DNA of 64,000 nucleotides from CAIUGU01 sp965279735 (GTDB taxonomy: Bacteria > Pseudomonadota > Gammaproteobacteria > Steroidobacterales > Steroidobacteraceae), in the NCBI GenBank assembly GCA_965279735.1, contig OZ257260.1, positions 3,782,001 through 3,846,000 of the forward strand. The letters are read 5' to 3'. The position numbers and the translations under genes are program-made. The notes under the pieces were generated by a model that was not told the origin of the DNA, did not search any database, and saw only the letters and a program-made list of their open reading frames with translations. This document shows, piece after piece, positions 9,688 to 17,538 of the stretch; within the stretch, counting starts at the first letter, position 1; each line of letters begins with the position of its first letter.

Positions 9688-9801
9688 TCAGGCCTTCACG
9701 TTCTTTGCGATCCGGCTTTCAATGACATCGAAGGCCTTACCGCTGTCCCGGGCCTGTCCGCCATTCACTGCGACCTGGTCGTTGGTTTTTTCCGTGCGCA
9801 T
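9688..9801 (-). CDS. Small ORF (37 aa), possibly a remnant of a hydrolase C-terminus
   Basis: A strong ribosome site (AAGGGGG, 4-5 bases before ATG) precedes a 37-codon frame ending 25 bp before the next gene. Its C-terminal half (KAFDVIESRIAKNVKA) resembles the end of the adjacent hydrolase (EVFDVIHGWISAKAPKA). It may be the decayed tail of a third hydrolase copy that has gained a start, or a genuine small protein. Confidence 0.4.
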   Translation of the reverse strand: MRTEKTNDQVAVNGGQARDSGKAFDVIESRIAKNVKA

Positions 9802-9835
9802 GTTTCCCCCTTGATCGAATGCCGATGCGCCCGTT

Positions 9836-10138
9836 TCAGATCTCGTAGTCGCCCAGGCGGCGTTCGGTGCGCAGCGGCCCGAACAGTTTCTTGAATTCAT
9901 CATGCAGCGGATGCACCTGGTAGGCATCGAGCGCGGCCCAGCTCTCGAATTCGGACACGAGAATGAGATCGGCGGAATCGGGCGTGCGGGACTTGTCGAC
10001 GCCGAGGTCGATCATGATCAGTCCGGGGACTTCGGCGCGCATCGCCGAAATGCATTTCTGGAGCACGTCCATCTGCACGGGATTCCCGGTGACCCCGTCG
10101 AAATCCTTGAGCCGCCACATCACTACGTGCCTGATCAT
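9836..10138 (-). CDS. Dabb (stress-responsive A/B barrel) family protein (100 aa)
   Basis: The protein matches the Dabb fold: it begins MIRHVVMWRLKD, has a central beta-strand region (LIMIDLGVD), DLILVSEFESWAALDAY and the usual Q.HP.H near the C-terminus. The length of 100 aa is typical. A GGAG ribosome site lies seven bases upstream. Family members form small dimeric barrels, some of which act as cyclases or monooxygenase-like enzymes on aromatics. Its place in the catabolic block suggests a minor enzymatic role, but no substrate can be assigned. Confidence 0.82.
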   Translation of the reverse strand: MIRHVVMWRLKDFDGVTGNPVQMDVLQKCISAMRAEVPGLIMIDLGVDKSRTPDSADLILVSEFESWAALDAYQVHPLHDEFKKLFGPLRTERRLGDYEI

Positions 10139-10241
10139 TCTTCATTCTCCTAAAGGATTTCGCGCAAAGACGGGTGACCTTACACGCGTCGAATACGGGT
10201 GCCAAGTCATGCAGCCGGTGTGGCTCAACTCGGCCGAAAAC

Positions 10242-12038
10242 TCAAGTTGAAGCGCCTCGTTTGACACGCCGCCGACGGCCCTGTCCTGACCTGTCGAACA
10301 GCGCAGTGAGTTGCGCAACGATGGCTTCACCCAGTTCGTCCGGGGTGGCGAGGGTAATCGACCGGCTGTAGTACCGGGTGACGTCGTGTCCGATGCCGAT
10401 GGCGAACAGTTCGACGGGCGAGCGCTGTTCGATCCACTGGATGACGGTGCGCAGGTGCCGCTCGAGATAGAACGGGTCATTGGCCGCCAGCGTTGCATCG
10501 TCCACCGGCGCTCCGTCTGAAATCACCATCAGGATGCGGCGCGGTTCGGAACGGGCGAGCAGGCGCTCATGGGCCCACAGCAGGGCTTCGCCATCGATGT
10601 TTTCCTTGAGCAGATTGTCCATCAGCATGACGCCGAGATTGCGTCGCGAGCGCCGCCACGGCGTGTCTGCACTCTTGTAGACGATGTGCCTGAGGTCGGT
10701 CAGTCGGCCCGGTTCTTCCGGGCGGTGATCAGCCATCCATTTCTGCCGCGATTGTCCGCCGCGCCAGCTGTTGGTGGTGAAGCCGAGGATTTCCGATTTC
10801 ACTCCACAACGTTCGAGGACCGTGCCCAGGATTTCCGCGCACATGGCGGCCATGGCGATTGGCCAGCCGCGCATCGATCCGGAATTGTCGATCAGGACCG
10901 TGACTACGGTGTCCGGGAAGCGCGTTTCGGTTTCCTGCTTGAATGCCAGTGATTCGAGAGGATGCGTCACGACGCGGGTGAGGCGGCTGGTATCGAGCAG
11001 TCCTTCTTCCATGTCGAATTGCCAGGAGCGAGTCTGGAGCGCCAGCAGATGACGCTGCAATCTGTGTGCCCAGCGTGCGACGCTGTCGGTCTTGCCTGTC
11101 AGCTGCTCATCGAGCTTGCGCCTGAGGCGCGTCAGTTCTTCCTCGCTGCAGAGATCGTCCGCTGCGGTGACCGTGTCGAATTCGGTTGTGTAGGGCCTGT
11201 ACGCCGGCAGTGAGGCAGGCTGATCCTTCGCCAGCGCCACCGGTTCGTTACGCGCTTCCTGCACCTTCATTCCCCGCAAGGGGTCCCATTCGCCGTCTTC
11301 CGATTCTGCTTCGATATCTTCGGTCTGCTCGGAAGTGCTTTCGTCTTCGTCCTGCTGTGCTTTGTCCCGCGATGGTTCGGATTGCTCTTCCGGTTCTTCA
11401 GGGGGCGTCGAAAGCCCCAGGAGGCGGGCCACGACCAGCGCCTGGCGTGCGAAAGCCTCCTGATCTTCTGCATGCGGTCCCAGCGCTTCGATACTGGCTG
11501 CGACTCGCGCGTCGACGAACGAGTGGCCATCCCGATTCAACACGTCAATCCGTTCAGGAGGCAACGGTGCACCCAGTTGCTGGCGAGCGATATCTGCAAC
11601 GTTCCTGATGATTTCCTCGGCACGCGCCTGTTCGGGCTGCAGCGGCCTGCCCAGGCTGACTCGCCATGGACGCTGGAACGCTGCGAGATCCTGCTGCACG
11701 CCGATCATGTGCCGGGACCCCAGCGCTTCCACGCGAGCCTGTTCCAGCAGTGCATGGAATTTCCGCTGCAACGGTTCCGTGGGCGCATGGCGCTGGAATA
11801 TCCGCTGATCGGTGTGCAGGGCACGTAGTCCCAGCGCATCGACGGAACCGCGCCAGCGCGCAAGCTCAAGCGCAGAAGGATTTGATGGAGCGGCCTGCAA
11901 CAGTGCAGCGGCTCCCGGCAGCGATTGCGGTTGAGCCTCGATGGGTGGAGGCGCATCCGCCCGGCGTGACAACGCTTTCAGGACGACAGCGGAAACCTGT
12001 CGCAGCTGCTGGCCTGGTTGCTTGCGCGTTTGCGTCAT
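10242..12038 (-). CDS. cobT: CobT-like VWA-domain protein (cobaltochelatase subunit family, 598 aa)
   Basis: The C-terminal von Willebrand A domain carries the MIDAS motif DNSGSMRG and a later SDGAPVDD. The middle is a long acidic stretch rich in Glu, Asp and Gln, as in CobT. The N-terminal region and overall length (598 aa) also agree with CobT of aerobic cobalamin synthesis. It follows the cobS-like gene by 16 bp. In CobNST the VWA subunit pairs with the AAA+ CobS to drive metal insertion by CobN. No cobN is present here, and the pair sits after a Rieske ferredoxin and an aldehyde dehydrogenase gene, so it may serve another metalloenzyme. Confidence 0.85.
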   Translation of the reverse strand: MTQTRKQPGQQLRQVSAVVLKALSRRADAPPPIEAQPQSLPGAAALLQAAPSNPSALELARWRGSVDALGLRALHTDQRIFQRHAPTEPLQRKFHALLEQARVEALGSRHMIGVQQDLAAFQRPWRVSLGRPLQPEQARAEEIIRNVADIARQQLGAPLPPERIDVLNRDGHSFVDARVAASIEALGPHAEDQEAFARQALVVARLLGLSTPPEEPEEQSEPSRDKAQQDEDESTSEQTEDIEAESEDGEWDPLRGMKVQEARNEPVALAKDQPASLPAYRPYTTEFDTVTAADDLCSEEELTRLRRKLDEQLTGKTDSVARWAHRLQRHLLALQTRSWQFDMEEGLLDTSRLTRVVTHPLESLAFKQETETRFPDTVVTVLIDNSGSMRGWPIAMAAMCAEILGTVLERCGVKSEILGFTTNSWRGGQSRQKWMADHRPEEPGRLTDLRHIVYKSADTPWRRSRRNLGVMLMDNLLKENIDGEALLWAHERLLARSEPRRILMVISDGAPVDDATLAANDPFYLERHLRTVIQWIEQRSPVELFAIGIGHDVTRYYSRSITLATPDELGEAIVAQLTALFDRSGQGRRRRVKRGAST

Positions 12039-12054
12039 GCGGCCTGCGTGCCGG

Positions 12055-13059
12055 CTATTTCAAGGCGATTGCGGCTTCCACCAGATCCACGCCGAAGCAG
12101 CGCTGATAGAACTCCGCAATGATCGGCCGCTCCGCTTCATCGCATTTATTGAGGAAGGCGAGCCTGAATGCGTATTCGACCTGGCCGAAGATGGTGGTGT
12201 TCTCTGCCCAGTTGATCACTGTCCGCGGTGACATGACAGTGGACAGTTCTCCCGCCATGAAAGCGGTGCGAGTCAGGCCGGCAAGGGCGACCATGCGATG
12301 CACGGTCTCGCGGCCTTCTTTCGTCGCAAAGACCGGCACTCGCGCGAGAACGATTTCGACTTCTGCTTCAGGCGCCAGGTAGTTGAGCGTCGCAACGATG
12401 TTCCAGCGATCCATCTGTCCCTGGTTGATCGTCTGGGTGCCCTGGTAAAGGCCGCTGGCATCGCCGAGCCCCACCGTGTTTGCAGTCGCGAACAAGCGGA
12501 AAGCCGGATGTGGACGGAGCACACGGCTCTGGTCGAGCAGAGTCAGTTTGCCCTGTGCTTCCAGAACCCGCTGCAGCACGAACATGACGTCCGGCCGCCC
12601 CGCATCGTATTCATCGAAAATGAGCGCCACTGCGCGTTGCAACGACCACGGCAGAATCCCTTCCCGGAATTCGGTGACCTGCTGGCCGCTGCGAATGGCG
12701 ATCGCATCCTTGCCGATCAGATCGATGCGGCTGACGTGGCTGTCGAGGTTGACGCGGATGCAGGGCCAGTTGAGCCGTGCCGCGACCTGCTCGATGTGTG
12801 TGGATTTGCCCGTGCCGTGGTAACCCTGCACGAGCACGCGCCGGTTGTGCGCAAAGCCGGCAAGAATGGCGAGCGTTGTTTCACGATCGAAGCGGTAGGC
12901 CGGGTCGATGTCGGGAACGTGTTCGGAACGCTGGCTGAAGGCAGGAACGGAAATATCGCTGTCGATATTGAAAACCGTCCGCGCGGGGACGGAAATATCC
13001 GGAACCGCAAGAAGCAACTGCTCCTCCCGGCTCTCGCGATCGCTCGACGCTTCCGCCAT
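12055..13059 (-). CDS. cobS: CobS-like AAA+ ATPase (cobaltochelatase subunit family, 334 aa)
   Basis: Walker A is GYHGTGKST, followed by HIEQVAARLNWPC and the Walker B region ALIFDEYDAGRPDVMF. ATANTVGLGD and STVMSPRTVINWAEN follow, closely as I remember CobS of Pseudomonas denitrificans; length matches (about 332 aa). It is co-transcribed with the cobT-like gene (16-bp gap) and the Rieske gene (18-bp gap). MoxR/CobS-type ATPases with VWA partners act as metal-insertion or enzyme-remodelling chaperones. Whether this copy works in cobalamin synthesis or on a local enzyme cannot be settled here. Confidence 0.88.
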   Translation of the reverse strand: MAEASSDRESREEQLLLAVPDISVPARTVFNIDSDISVPAFSQRSEHVPDIDPAYRFDRETTLAILAGFAHNRRVLVQGYHGTGKSTHIEQVAARLNWPCIRVNLDSHVSRIDLIGKDAIAIRSGQQVTEFREGILPWSLQRAVALIFDEYDAGRPDVMFVLQRVLEAQGKLTLLDQSRVLRPHPAFRLFATANTVGLGDASGLYQGTQTINQGQMDRWNIVATLNYLAPEAEVEIVLARVPVFATKEGRETVHRMVALAGLTRTAFMAGELSTVMSPRTVINWAENTTIFGQVEYAFRLAFLNKCDEAERPIIAEFYQRCFGVDLVEAAIALK

Positions 13060-13077
13060 GGACTTCTCGCTTGTTGT

Positions 13078-13449
13078 TCAGGCCGCCTGCAGAAGCACCT
13101 GACCATCGACCACTTTGACCGGAACGGGCTCGAGGGCCATCCCTGTCGCCGGACCATCAATACACATTCCATCCTCGAAACGGAAGATCGCGCAATGGAA
13201 CGCGCACATCACCTGGTTGCGGTCCGAGATCAGGAACGTCTGCGGTTTCGCGTTGAGCGGCAGCGAAAAATGCGGGCAGCTGTTCACGTAGGCCCAGACG
13301 GCTGCGCCGTCGCGAAACGCGATCAGGCGCAGCTTCCTGAAGCCTTCACCGTAAGTGACCTCGAGCGCCGAGCCGTCAGGAATGGCTTCGGCCGCACACA
13401 GCGTAGTGCCCGGTACCGGCGCGTTGGGATGCTCCCGCCAGGACGGCAT
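13078..13449 (-). CDS. Rieske [2Fe-2S] ferredoxin-like protein (123 aa)
   Basis: The two Rieske ligand boxes are visible: CPHFSLPLN (Cys-x-His) and CAFHCAIFRFEDG (Cys-x2-His), in a small stand-alone protein. This length fits soluble Rieske ferredoxins that pass electrons to oxygenases. The gene starts 3 bp after the aldehyde dehydrogenase stop and ends 18 bp before cobS, so it is in the same transcript. A role in keeping the nearby Fe(II) dioxygenase reduced, or in serving an oxygenase elsewhere, is plausible but inferred. Confidence 0.87.
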   Translation of the reverse strand: MPSWREHPNAPVPGTTLCAAEAIPDGSALEVTYGEGFRKLRLIAFRDGAAVWAYVNSCPHFSLPLNAKPQTFLISDRNQVMCAFHCAIFRFEDGMCIDGPATGMALEPVPVKVVDGQVLLQAA

Positions 13450-13452
13450 GTT

Positions 13453-14922
13453 TCACCGCGGATAGTGCGGGGGAATCTGCGCGTCGACGTTCACCCAGAC
13501 AGACTTCGCATCGGTGTAGTCGTGCATGGCTTCGAAGCCCATCTCGCGACCATAGCCCGAGCTGCCGACGCCGCCGAAAGGCGAACCCGGATTGACGCGC
13601 TTGTAGCAGTTGATCCAGACCATGCCGGACTTCATCGATGCGGCGATCTTGTGGGCACGCTGCAGGTTGGTCGTCCACAAGCCGCCGCCAAGACCGTATT
13701 CCGTCGAGTTGGCGATCTGGATGGCTTCCTCGTCCGACTCGAAGGTGTTGACCGACACGAACGGGCCGAATACTTCTTCCTGACAGATGCGGTCCTGGGG
13801 CTGCGCCCTGACGATGGTGGGTTCCACGAAGAAACCGTTGGCGAGTTCCGGAGCATCGGGACGCTTGCCGCCCGTGAGGATTTCTCCGCCTTCCTGCTGC
13901 GCGATCTGGCAGTAGTTGAGTACGCGCTGCTGGTGCAGCTTCGAGGTGAGCGGGCCCATCTCCGTGCTCGGATCGAGCGGGTTGCCCAGCTTGATCGATT
14001 TGGCGAGCTTGATGAAGCCGTCCAGGAATTCATCGGCAATCTTCTTGTGCAACACCAGACGCGAACCTGCGATGCAGGCCTGACCCTGGTTGTGGAAGAT
14101 CGCGAATGCGCTGCCATTGATGGCAGCCTTGATGTTGGCATCGGCGAACACGATGTTGGCGCCCTTGCCACCGAGTTCGAGCTGCACGCGCTTCAGGTTA
14201 GTGGAAGAAGCCTGCACGATCTTGCGTCCGACCGCGGTCGAGCCCGTGAAGCAGATCTTCTGTACGTCCATGTGTTCGGCAAGGTGCTGGCCTGCAATCG
14301 AACCGTGGCCCGGCAGGATGTTGACGACGCCGGGAGGAATTCCGACCTGCGCCATGAGTTCCGCGATCTTGAGGGAGCTAAGCGGAGTGATCTCGGCTGG
14401 TTTCATCACGATGGTGTTGCCGGCGGCGAGGGCCGGTCCCATCTTCCAGCTCGTGAACATGAGCGGGAAGTTCCAGGGCACAACCTGTCCGACGACGCCC
14501 AGTGGTTCACGCAGCACGTAGTTCAGGAAGCCCTGTTCAACAGGCACAACACTGCCCTGGTACTTGTCGGCCATGCCGCCGAAGTACCGGAAGGTCACGG
14601 CAGTGCGGGGAACATCCAGGCTTCTGCTGTCGCGGAGGGGATGGCCGGTATCGAGCGATTCAATCTGCGCGAGCTCTTCGGCATTGGCTTCGATGGCATC
14701 CGCGAGCTTGAGCAGCAGACGTCCACGCTGCATGGCGGCCATGTCGCGCCAGGCCGGGAAAGCCTTGCGTGCTGCGGCTACAGCCTTGTCGACATCGGCT
14801 GCTTTCGCTTCCGAAACATCGGCAATCGTCTCGCCGGTAAAAGGATTCACGGTCGGGAAGGTCGCGCCGTCCGCCGCATCGACGAACTCGCCACCGATGA
14901 ACAGTTTGGTTTGCAGTTTCAT
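13453..14922 (-). CDS. NAD(P)-dependent aldehyde dehydrogenase, probably 4-hydroxymuconic semialdehyde dehydrogenase (489 aa)
   Basis: A classical ALDH: PWNFPL near the cofactor site, FTGSTAVGR, the catalytic Glu in LELGGKGAN and the catalytic Cys in NQGQACIAGSR, plus QEEVFGPF. The ATG at 14922 is preferred; it gives the usual N-terminus (LFIGGEFVD), and an upstream in-frame ATG at 15000 would read through the terminator at 14983-15010. Its position next to hydroquinone dioxygenase and maleylacetate reductase fits the enzyme that oxidises 4-hydroxymuconic semialdehyde to maleylacetate. The specific substrate is inferred from context, since ALDH subfamilies look alike. Confidence 0.88.
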   Translation of the reverse strand: MKLQTKLFIGGEFVDAADGATFPTVNPFTGETIADVSEAKAADVDKAVAAARKAFPAWRDMAAMQRGRLLLKLADAIEANAEELAQIESLDTGHPLRDSRSLDVPRTAVTFRYFGGMADKYQGSVVPVEQGFLNYVLREPLGVVGQVVPWNFPLMFTSWKMGPALAAGNTIVMKPAEITPLSSLKIAELMAQVGIPPGVVNILPGHGSIAGQHLAEHMDVQKICFTGSTAVGRKIVQASSTNLKRVQLELGGKGANIVFADANIKAAINGSAFAIFHNQGQACIAGSRLVLHKKIADEFLDGFIKLAKSIKLGNPLDPSTEMGPLTSKLHQQRVLNYCQIAQQEGGEILTGGKRPDAPELANGFFVEPTIVRAQPQDRICQEEVFGPFVSVNTFESDEEAIQIANSTEYGLGGGLWTTNLQRAHKIAASMKSGMVWINCYKRVNPGSPFGGVGSSGYGREMGFEAMHDYTDAKSVWVNVDAQIPPHYPR

Positions 14923-14982
14923 TTGAGTCACTTGCCGTCTTGAGGATGCCGCTCCCAGGTCAGATGGGGGCGGGATACCGGG

Positions 14983-15010
14983 AAAAAAAGTGGCGGCCAA
15001 TGGCCGCCAC
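14983..15010 (-). terminator. Intrinsic terminator between dioxygenase and aldehyde dehydrogenase genes
   Basis: On the minus strand a perfect 9-bp stem (GTGGCGGCC/GGCCGCCAC, loop ATT) is followed by seven T residues. It lies 25 bp after the stop of the large dioxygenase subunit and 60 bp before the aldehyde dehydrogenase start, so it divides or attenuates the operon. Confidence 0.92.
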
Positions 15011-15035
15011 TTGTTCGATTACTGAAAGAACCCGA

Positions 15036-16043
15036 TCAGAAGTTCACAGGGTACGGAGGCAGCTCGCCGCTTTCGTACATGTCGGGCAACTCGGGAGTGG
15101 CGTTTTCCCACACGAGCAGCATGGAGCGCTTCTTCGAGAAGCCCTGGTGACGGATGTTGGCCGGCATGCATGCCACGTCGCCAGCTTTCATGATGGCCTT
15201 GGCGCGGGGCGAGCCCGTCAGCTTGTCCTCGACTTCCCATTCGATCTCGTCGGAGAGCTGCACGAACCACTCCACGCGGTCGTTGCCGTGCTTGATCGGC
15301 AGGATGTATTCCTCGGTCGTCGGGCAGCACAGGCTGCGGCCGCAAACGGAAGTTACCGAAGGATTCCACGTGACGTCCGAACGCGAGAGGTACGCGAACA
15401 GGTTCATCGCGTGCACATCCGTTTCGAAACCCTTTTCGGCGTGGATTTCAGGCTGGTCCTGGACCACGTCGGCGAAGGCACGGTTCACCGGATAGCCATT
15501 GGCGTCGGTGCGCAGTTCCGCATCGCCTGGCAGGCCGGGCATGCGCTTGCAGGCCTGGCGCTGACGCTCGATGGCATCGATATTCGAACCATTCTTCTTC
15601 CCGACCCAGCTCTTGCCGGTTTCATCGGGAGCTGCGAAGGGATCGAAGCCTTCATTGGTGTAGTCGGCCATGATGGCCTTGAAGGTGGCCATGATTTCCG
15701 GCGTATCGAATGTCTCGACGAGGTCGAGGCCTTTCTCGTGATACGTGGGCGAGTAGCGGCCGGCATAGAACTCGACCTGGCCGTACTTGTTGCGGGTGCC
15801 GATCATCGAATCGAAGTTCACCCAGCCGTAGAAAAAGCCCCAGGCGATGTCACGCATCATGGCGCGCAGAAATGCGTCCGCCGGCATGATGTGCTTCATC
15901 TGCTGGCCGCCTTTCACGGGCCACGAGACGTGCACGAAATATTCGTCCCGGGTGAAGGTGAAATTGCCGAGCTTGAACGTGCGATAGCCCGTCTCGTTGC
16001 TAGGCGCGGATGCCTTCACTTCCACTTTTGCTGCTGCGCTCAT
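15036..16043 (-). CDS. hapD: Hydroquinone 1,2-dioxygenase large subunit (335 aa)
   Basis: Size and sequence style fit the ~38-kDa subunit of the two-subunit Fe(II) hydroquinone dioxygenases (HapD/PnpD type), which open the ring of hydroquinone to 4-hydroxymuconic semialdehyde. Readable features are a cupin-like C-terminal half with HGNDRVEWFVQLSDEIEWEVED and AGDVACMPANIRHQG, candidate metal ligands among these His and Glu residues. GGAGGAA precedes the ATG. It follows the small-subunit gene by 62 bp. The assignment rests on recall of the family and on the neighbouring pathway enzymes. Confidence 0.83.
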   Translation of the reverse strand: MSAAAKVEVKASAPSNETGYRTFKLGNFTFTRDEYFVHVSWPVKGGQQMKHIMPADAFLRAMMRDIAWGFFYGWVNFDSMIGTRNKYGQVEFYAGRYSPTYHEKGLDLVETFDTPEIMATFKAIMADYTNEGFDPFAAPDETGKSWVGKKNGSNIDAIERQRQACKRMPGLPGDAELRTDANGYPVNRAFADVVQDQPEIHAEKGFETDVHAMNLFAYLSRSDVTWNPSVTSVCGRSLCCPTTEEYILPIKHGNDRVEWFVQLSDEIEWEVEDKLTGSPRAKAIMKAGDVACMPANIRHQGFSKKRSMLLVWENATPELPDMYESGELPPYPVNF

Positions 16044-16105
16044 TTACCTGATTCCTCCAGAAACTTAAGGGACCCGGGATCTTGGCCGGTCACCAGAACA
16101 TGCCA

Positions 16106-16606
16106 TTACTTGTAGCAGATTTCCGCCCACTTTTGCACCGACAGGTCGCCCTGCATCGTCTGCATCATCATGACGCCGGTCTTGGTGGCGGTGAAGCGAT
16201 AGGCCGCTCCGGCCGGCAGCAACGCCTGGTGTCCACGCTTGCAGATGACGTAACCCATCTTCTTCCCGACCGGCTCACCCTTGACCTTGACCGCGCCCTG
16301 CTTATCGGGGGCGACTACGGCGTTCGGGTTGTCGAGCTTCACCAGGTCGACCCGCACTTCGCCGTCCATGACGATGGCGAACTCGTCGTGTGCGACCGCG
16401 AACCAGTCGGAGACACCTTCGGCACGCACCGCTTCGATGACGTATTCGAGATTGATGGCGACCATCACCTTCTCGTATGGCTTCGACTTTGCTGCCACGT
16501 CGAAAATGTTCGAGAAGACGTAGTTCTTGGGATCATCGTTGATGATCTTGAGCTCGCCCTTCGTGTAGTCGTTCAAGGAGCCGAAAACAGTCTGGAATTC
16601 ACTCAT
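16106..16606 (-). CDS. hapC: Hydroquinone 1,2-dioxygenase small subunit (166 aa)
   Basis: The 18-kDa size matches the small subunit (HapC/PnpC type), and the sequence contains ENYVFSN-like DPKNYVFSNIFDVAAKSKPYEKV, a cupin-like middle (FAVAHDEFAIVMDGEVRVDL) and GHQALLPAGAAYRF. It is first in its transcript, with AAGGAT before the ATG and a sigma-70-like promoter at 16636-16665. Small subunit followed by large subunit is the same order as in known hydroquinone clusters. Confidence is high for family, moderate for exact substrate, since substituted hydroquinones are also possible. Confidence 0.83.
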   Translation of the reverse strand: MSEFQTVFGSLNDYTKGELKIINDDPKNYVFSNIFDVAAKSKPYEKVMVAINLEYVIEAVRAEGVSDWFAVAHDEFAIVMDGEVRVDLVKLDNPNAVVAPDKQGAVKVKGEPVGKKMGYVICKRGHQALLPAGAAYRFTATKTGVMMMQTMQGDLSVQKWAEICYK

Positions 16607-16635
16607 CGCGTATCCTTAAGGTCTTGATCTGTTTC

Positions 16636-16665
16636 TTTATATTTGGCGTGCTGCCCCTGTTTCAA
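16636..16665 (-). promoter_or_regulatory. Sigma-70-like promoter of the hydroquinone dioxygenase genes
   Basis: On the minus strand TTGAAA (16665-16660) and TATAAA (16641-16636) are separated by 18 bp. The -10 box ends 29 bp before the start codon at 16606, leaving room for AAGGAT. Confidence 0.65.
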
Positions 16666-16684
16666 AGGGACCGCTACAAAAAAA

Positions 16685-16717
16685 TCATCATGAAGCGGGG
16701 TCACCGTCATCATGAAG
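16685..16717. promoter_or_regulatory. Pair of 11-bp direct repeats, probable activator site
   Basis: TCATCATGAAG occurs at 16685-16695 and again at 16707-16717, exactly 22 bp apart (two helical turns). It lies just upstream of the -35 box of the dioxygenase promoter, centred roughly 60 and 83 bp from the expected start of transcription. That is a usual place for a transcription activator. The regulator is not identified. Confidence 0.6.
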
Positions 16718-17005
16718 TGAAGTCAGCAATCTTAAGCGGGCGACCCGCCTGAATACAAATTGTCTGACCGCAACGGGCCGCTGGAATTCCGCGCGTCGTG
16801 AGTCATGTTGCACGCAAGTGGCTTCGCCGAAAGACCGAAAAAGCCGGTCGCTTCACTTGAGGAACAGATTGGCGACTGGCGAATATGACAAATGCGGTGG
16901 CGCCCGTTCTTCCGCCTTCGCGCGAGAGCTTGATCATCCGGCCATGACATTCGCCGATTTTGCGTCGCAATATCCAGCCTCGCCCGGAAATTCGCGAACG
17001 CTGCC
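16718..17005. other. Gene-free stretch upstream of the dioxygenase promoter
   Basis: Together with the promoter and operator this makes a 399-bp gap (16607-17005). Reading frames crossing it have no homology, signal peptide or ribosome site that I can support. I see no further structured element. Confidence 0.5.
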
Positions 17006-17494
17006 TTAAAGCAGCGCTGCAAACGACGGCAGCAGTCGGCCGGCGGTGATGATGCCGGCCCAGAGGAACAGGGAGAGGCCGCAGACGATCTTGGCGTGGG
17101 TCGGTGCGTCGATCCCTGAACCCCAGTCCGGGACAAAGCGCGCGAGCTTGAGCTCGAACCACAGGGCGTTCAGACCCGCCAGCAGGATGAACACCATCTT
17201 GACCTGGAACGACGGGTTCACCCCATAGCCCACCGGGTCGGACAGGAAGAACAGCACCCCGGTGATCAGGTTGATCCCAAAGCCCACGAACACCAGCGGC
17301 AACAGCTTATGCAGCGGCGCGACGGGCAAGCCTTTGCCCACCCCCAGGACTCTCAGGTCCAGGGCCGCAATGCCCCCGATCAGGATCGCGAGCCCAATGA
17401 AGTGCAGCGATTCGAGCACCGGGAAGATCCACACCGAGGTTTTGACCGTCGTGCCGATCCACGTCCCGGTCAGCGATTCGAGGAGTGACATCAT
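17006..17494 (-). CDS. Four-helix membrane protein of unknown function (162 aa)
   Basis: Four hydrophobic helices are seen, the first around VWIFPVLESLHFIGLAILIGG. It is a paralogue of the next gene upstream: both carry a His in the first helix (LHFIGLA/FHSLGLG), then DLR[VI]LG..K.LP, a GF..N.I[ST]GV motif and F..D. I believe this corresponds to a DUF6644-type family, from memory only. The conserved His in the helix could bind a haem or metal, but no reaction is known. It lies between maleylacetate reductase and the dioxygenase genes, all in one direction. Confidence 0.7.
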   Translation of the reverse strand: MMSLLESLTGTWIGTTVKTSVWIFPVLESLHFIGLAILIGGIAALDLRVLGVGKGLPVAPLHKLLPLVFVGFGINLITGVLFFLSDPVGYGVNPSFQVKMVFILLAGLNALWFELKLARFVPDWGSGIDAPTHAKIVCGLSLFLWAGIITAGRLLPSFAALL

Positions 17495-17538
17495 CTTGAG
17501 TTCTTCTGGCTTGTCGGGCGGGTTGTCTTGAACAGGGA

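Noticed and set aside
12298..14943. Long open frame of 881 codons on the + strand
   Set aside because: It lies antisense to the cobS-like, Rieske and aldehyde dehydrogenase genes, which have full motifs and ribosome sites. It is a by-product of GC-rich codon usage.
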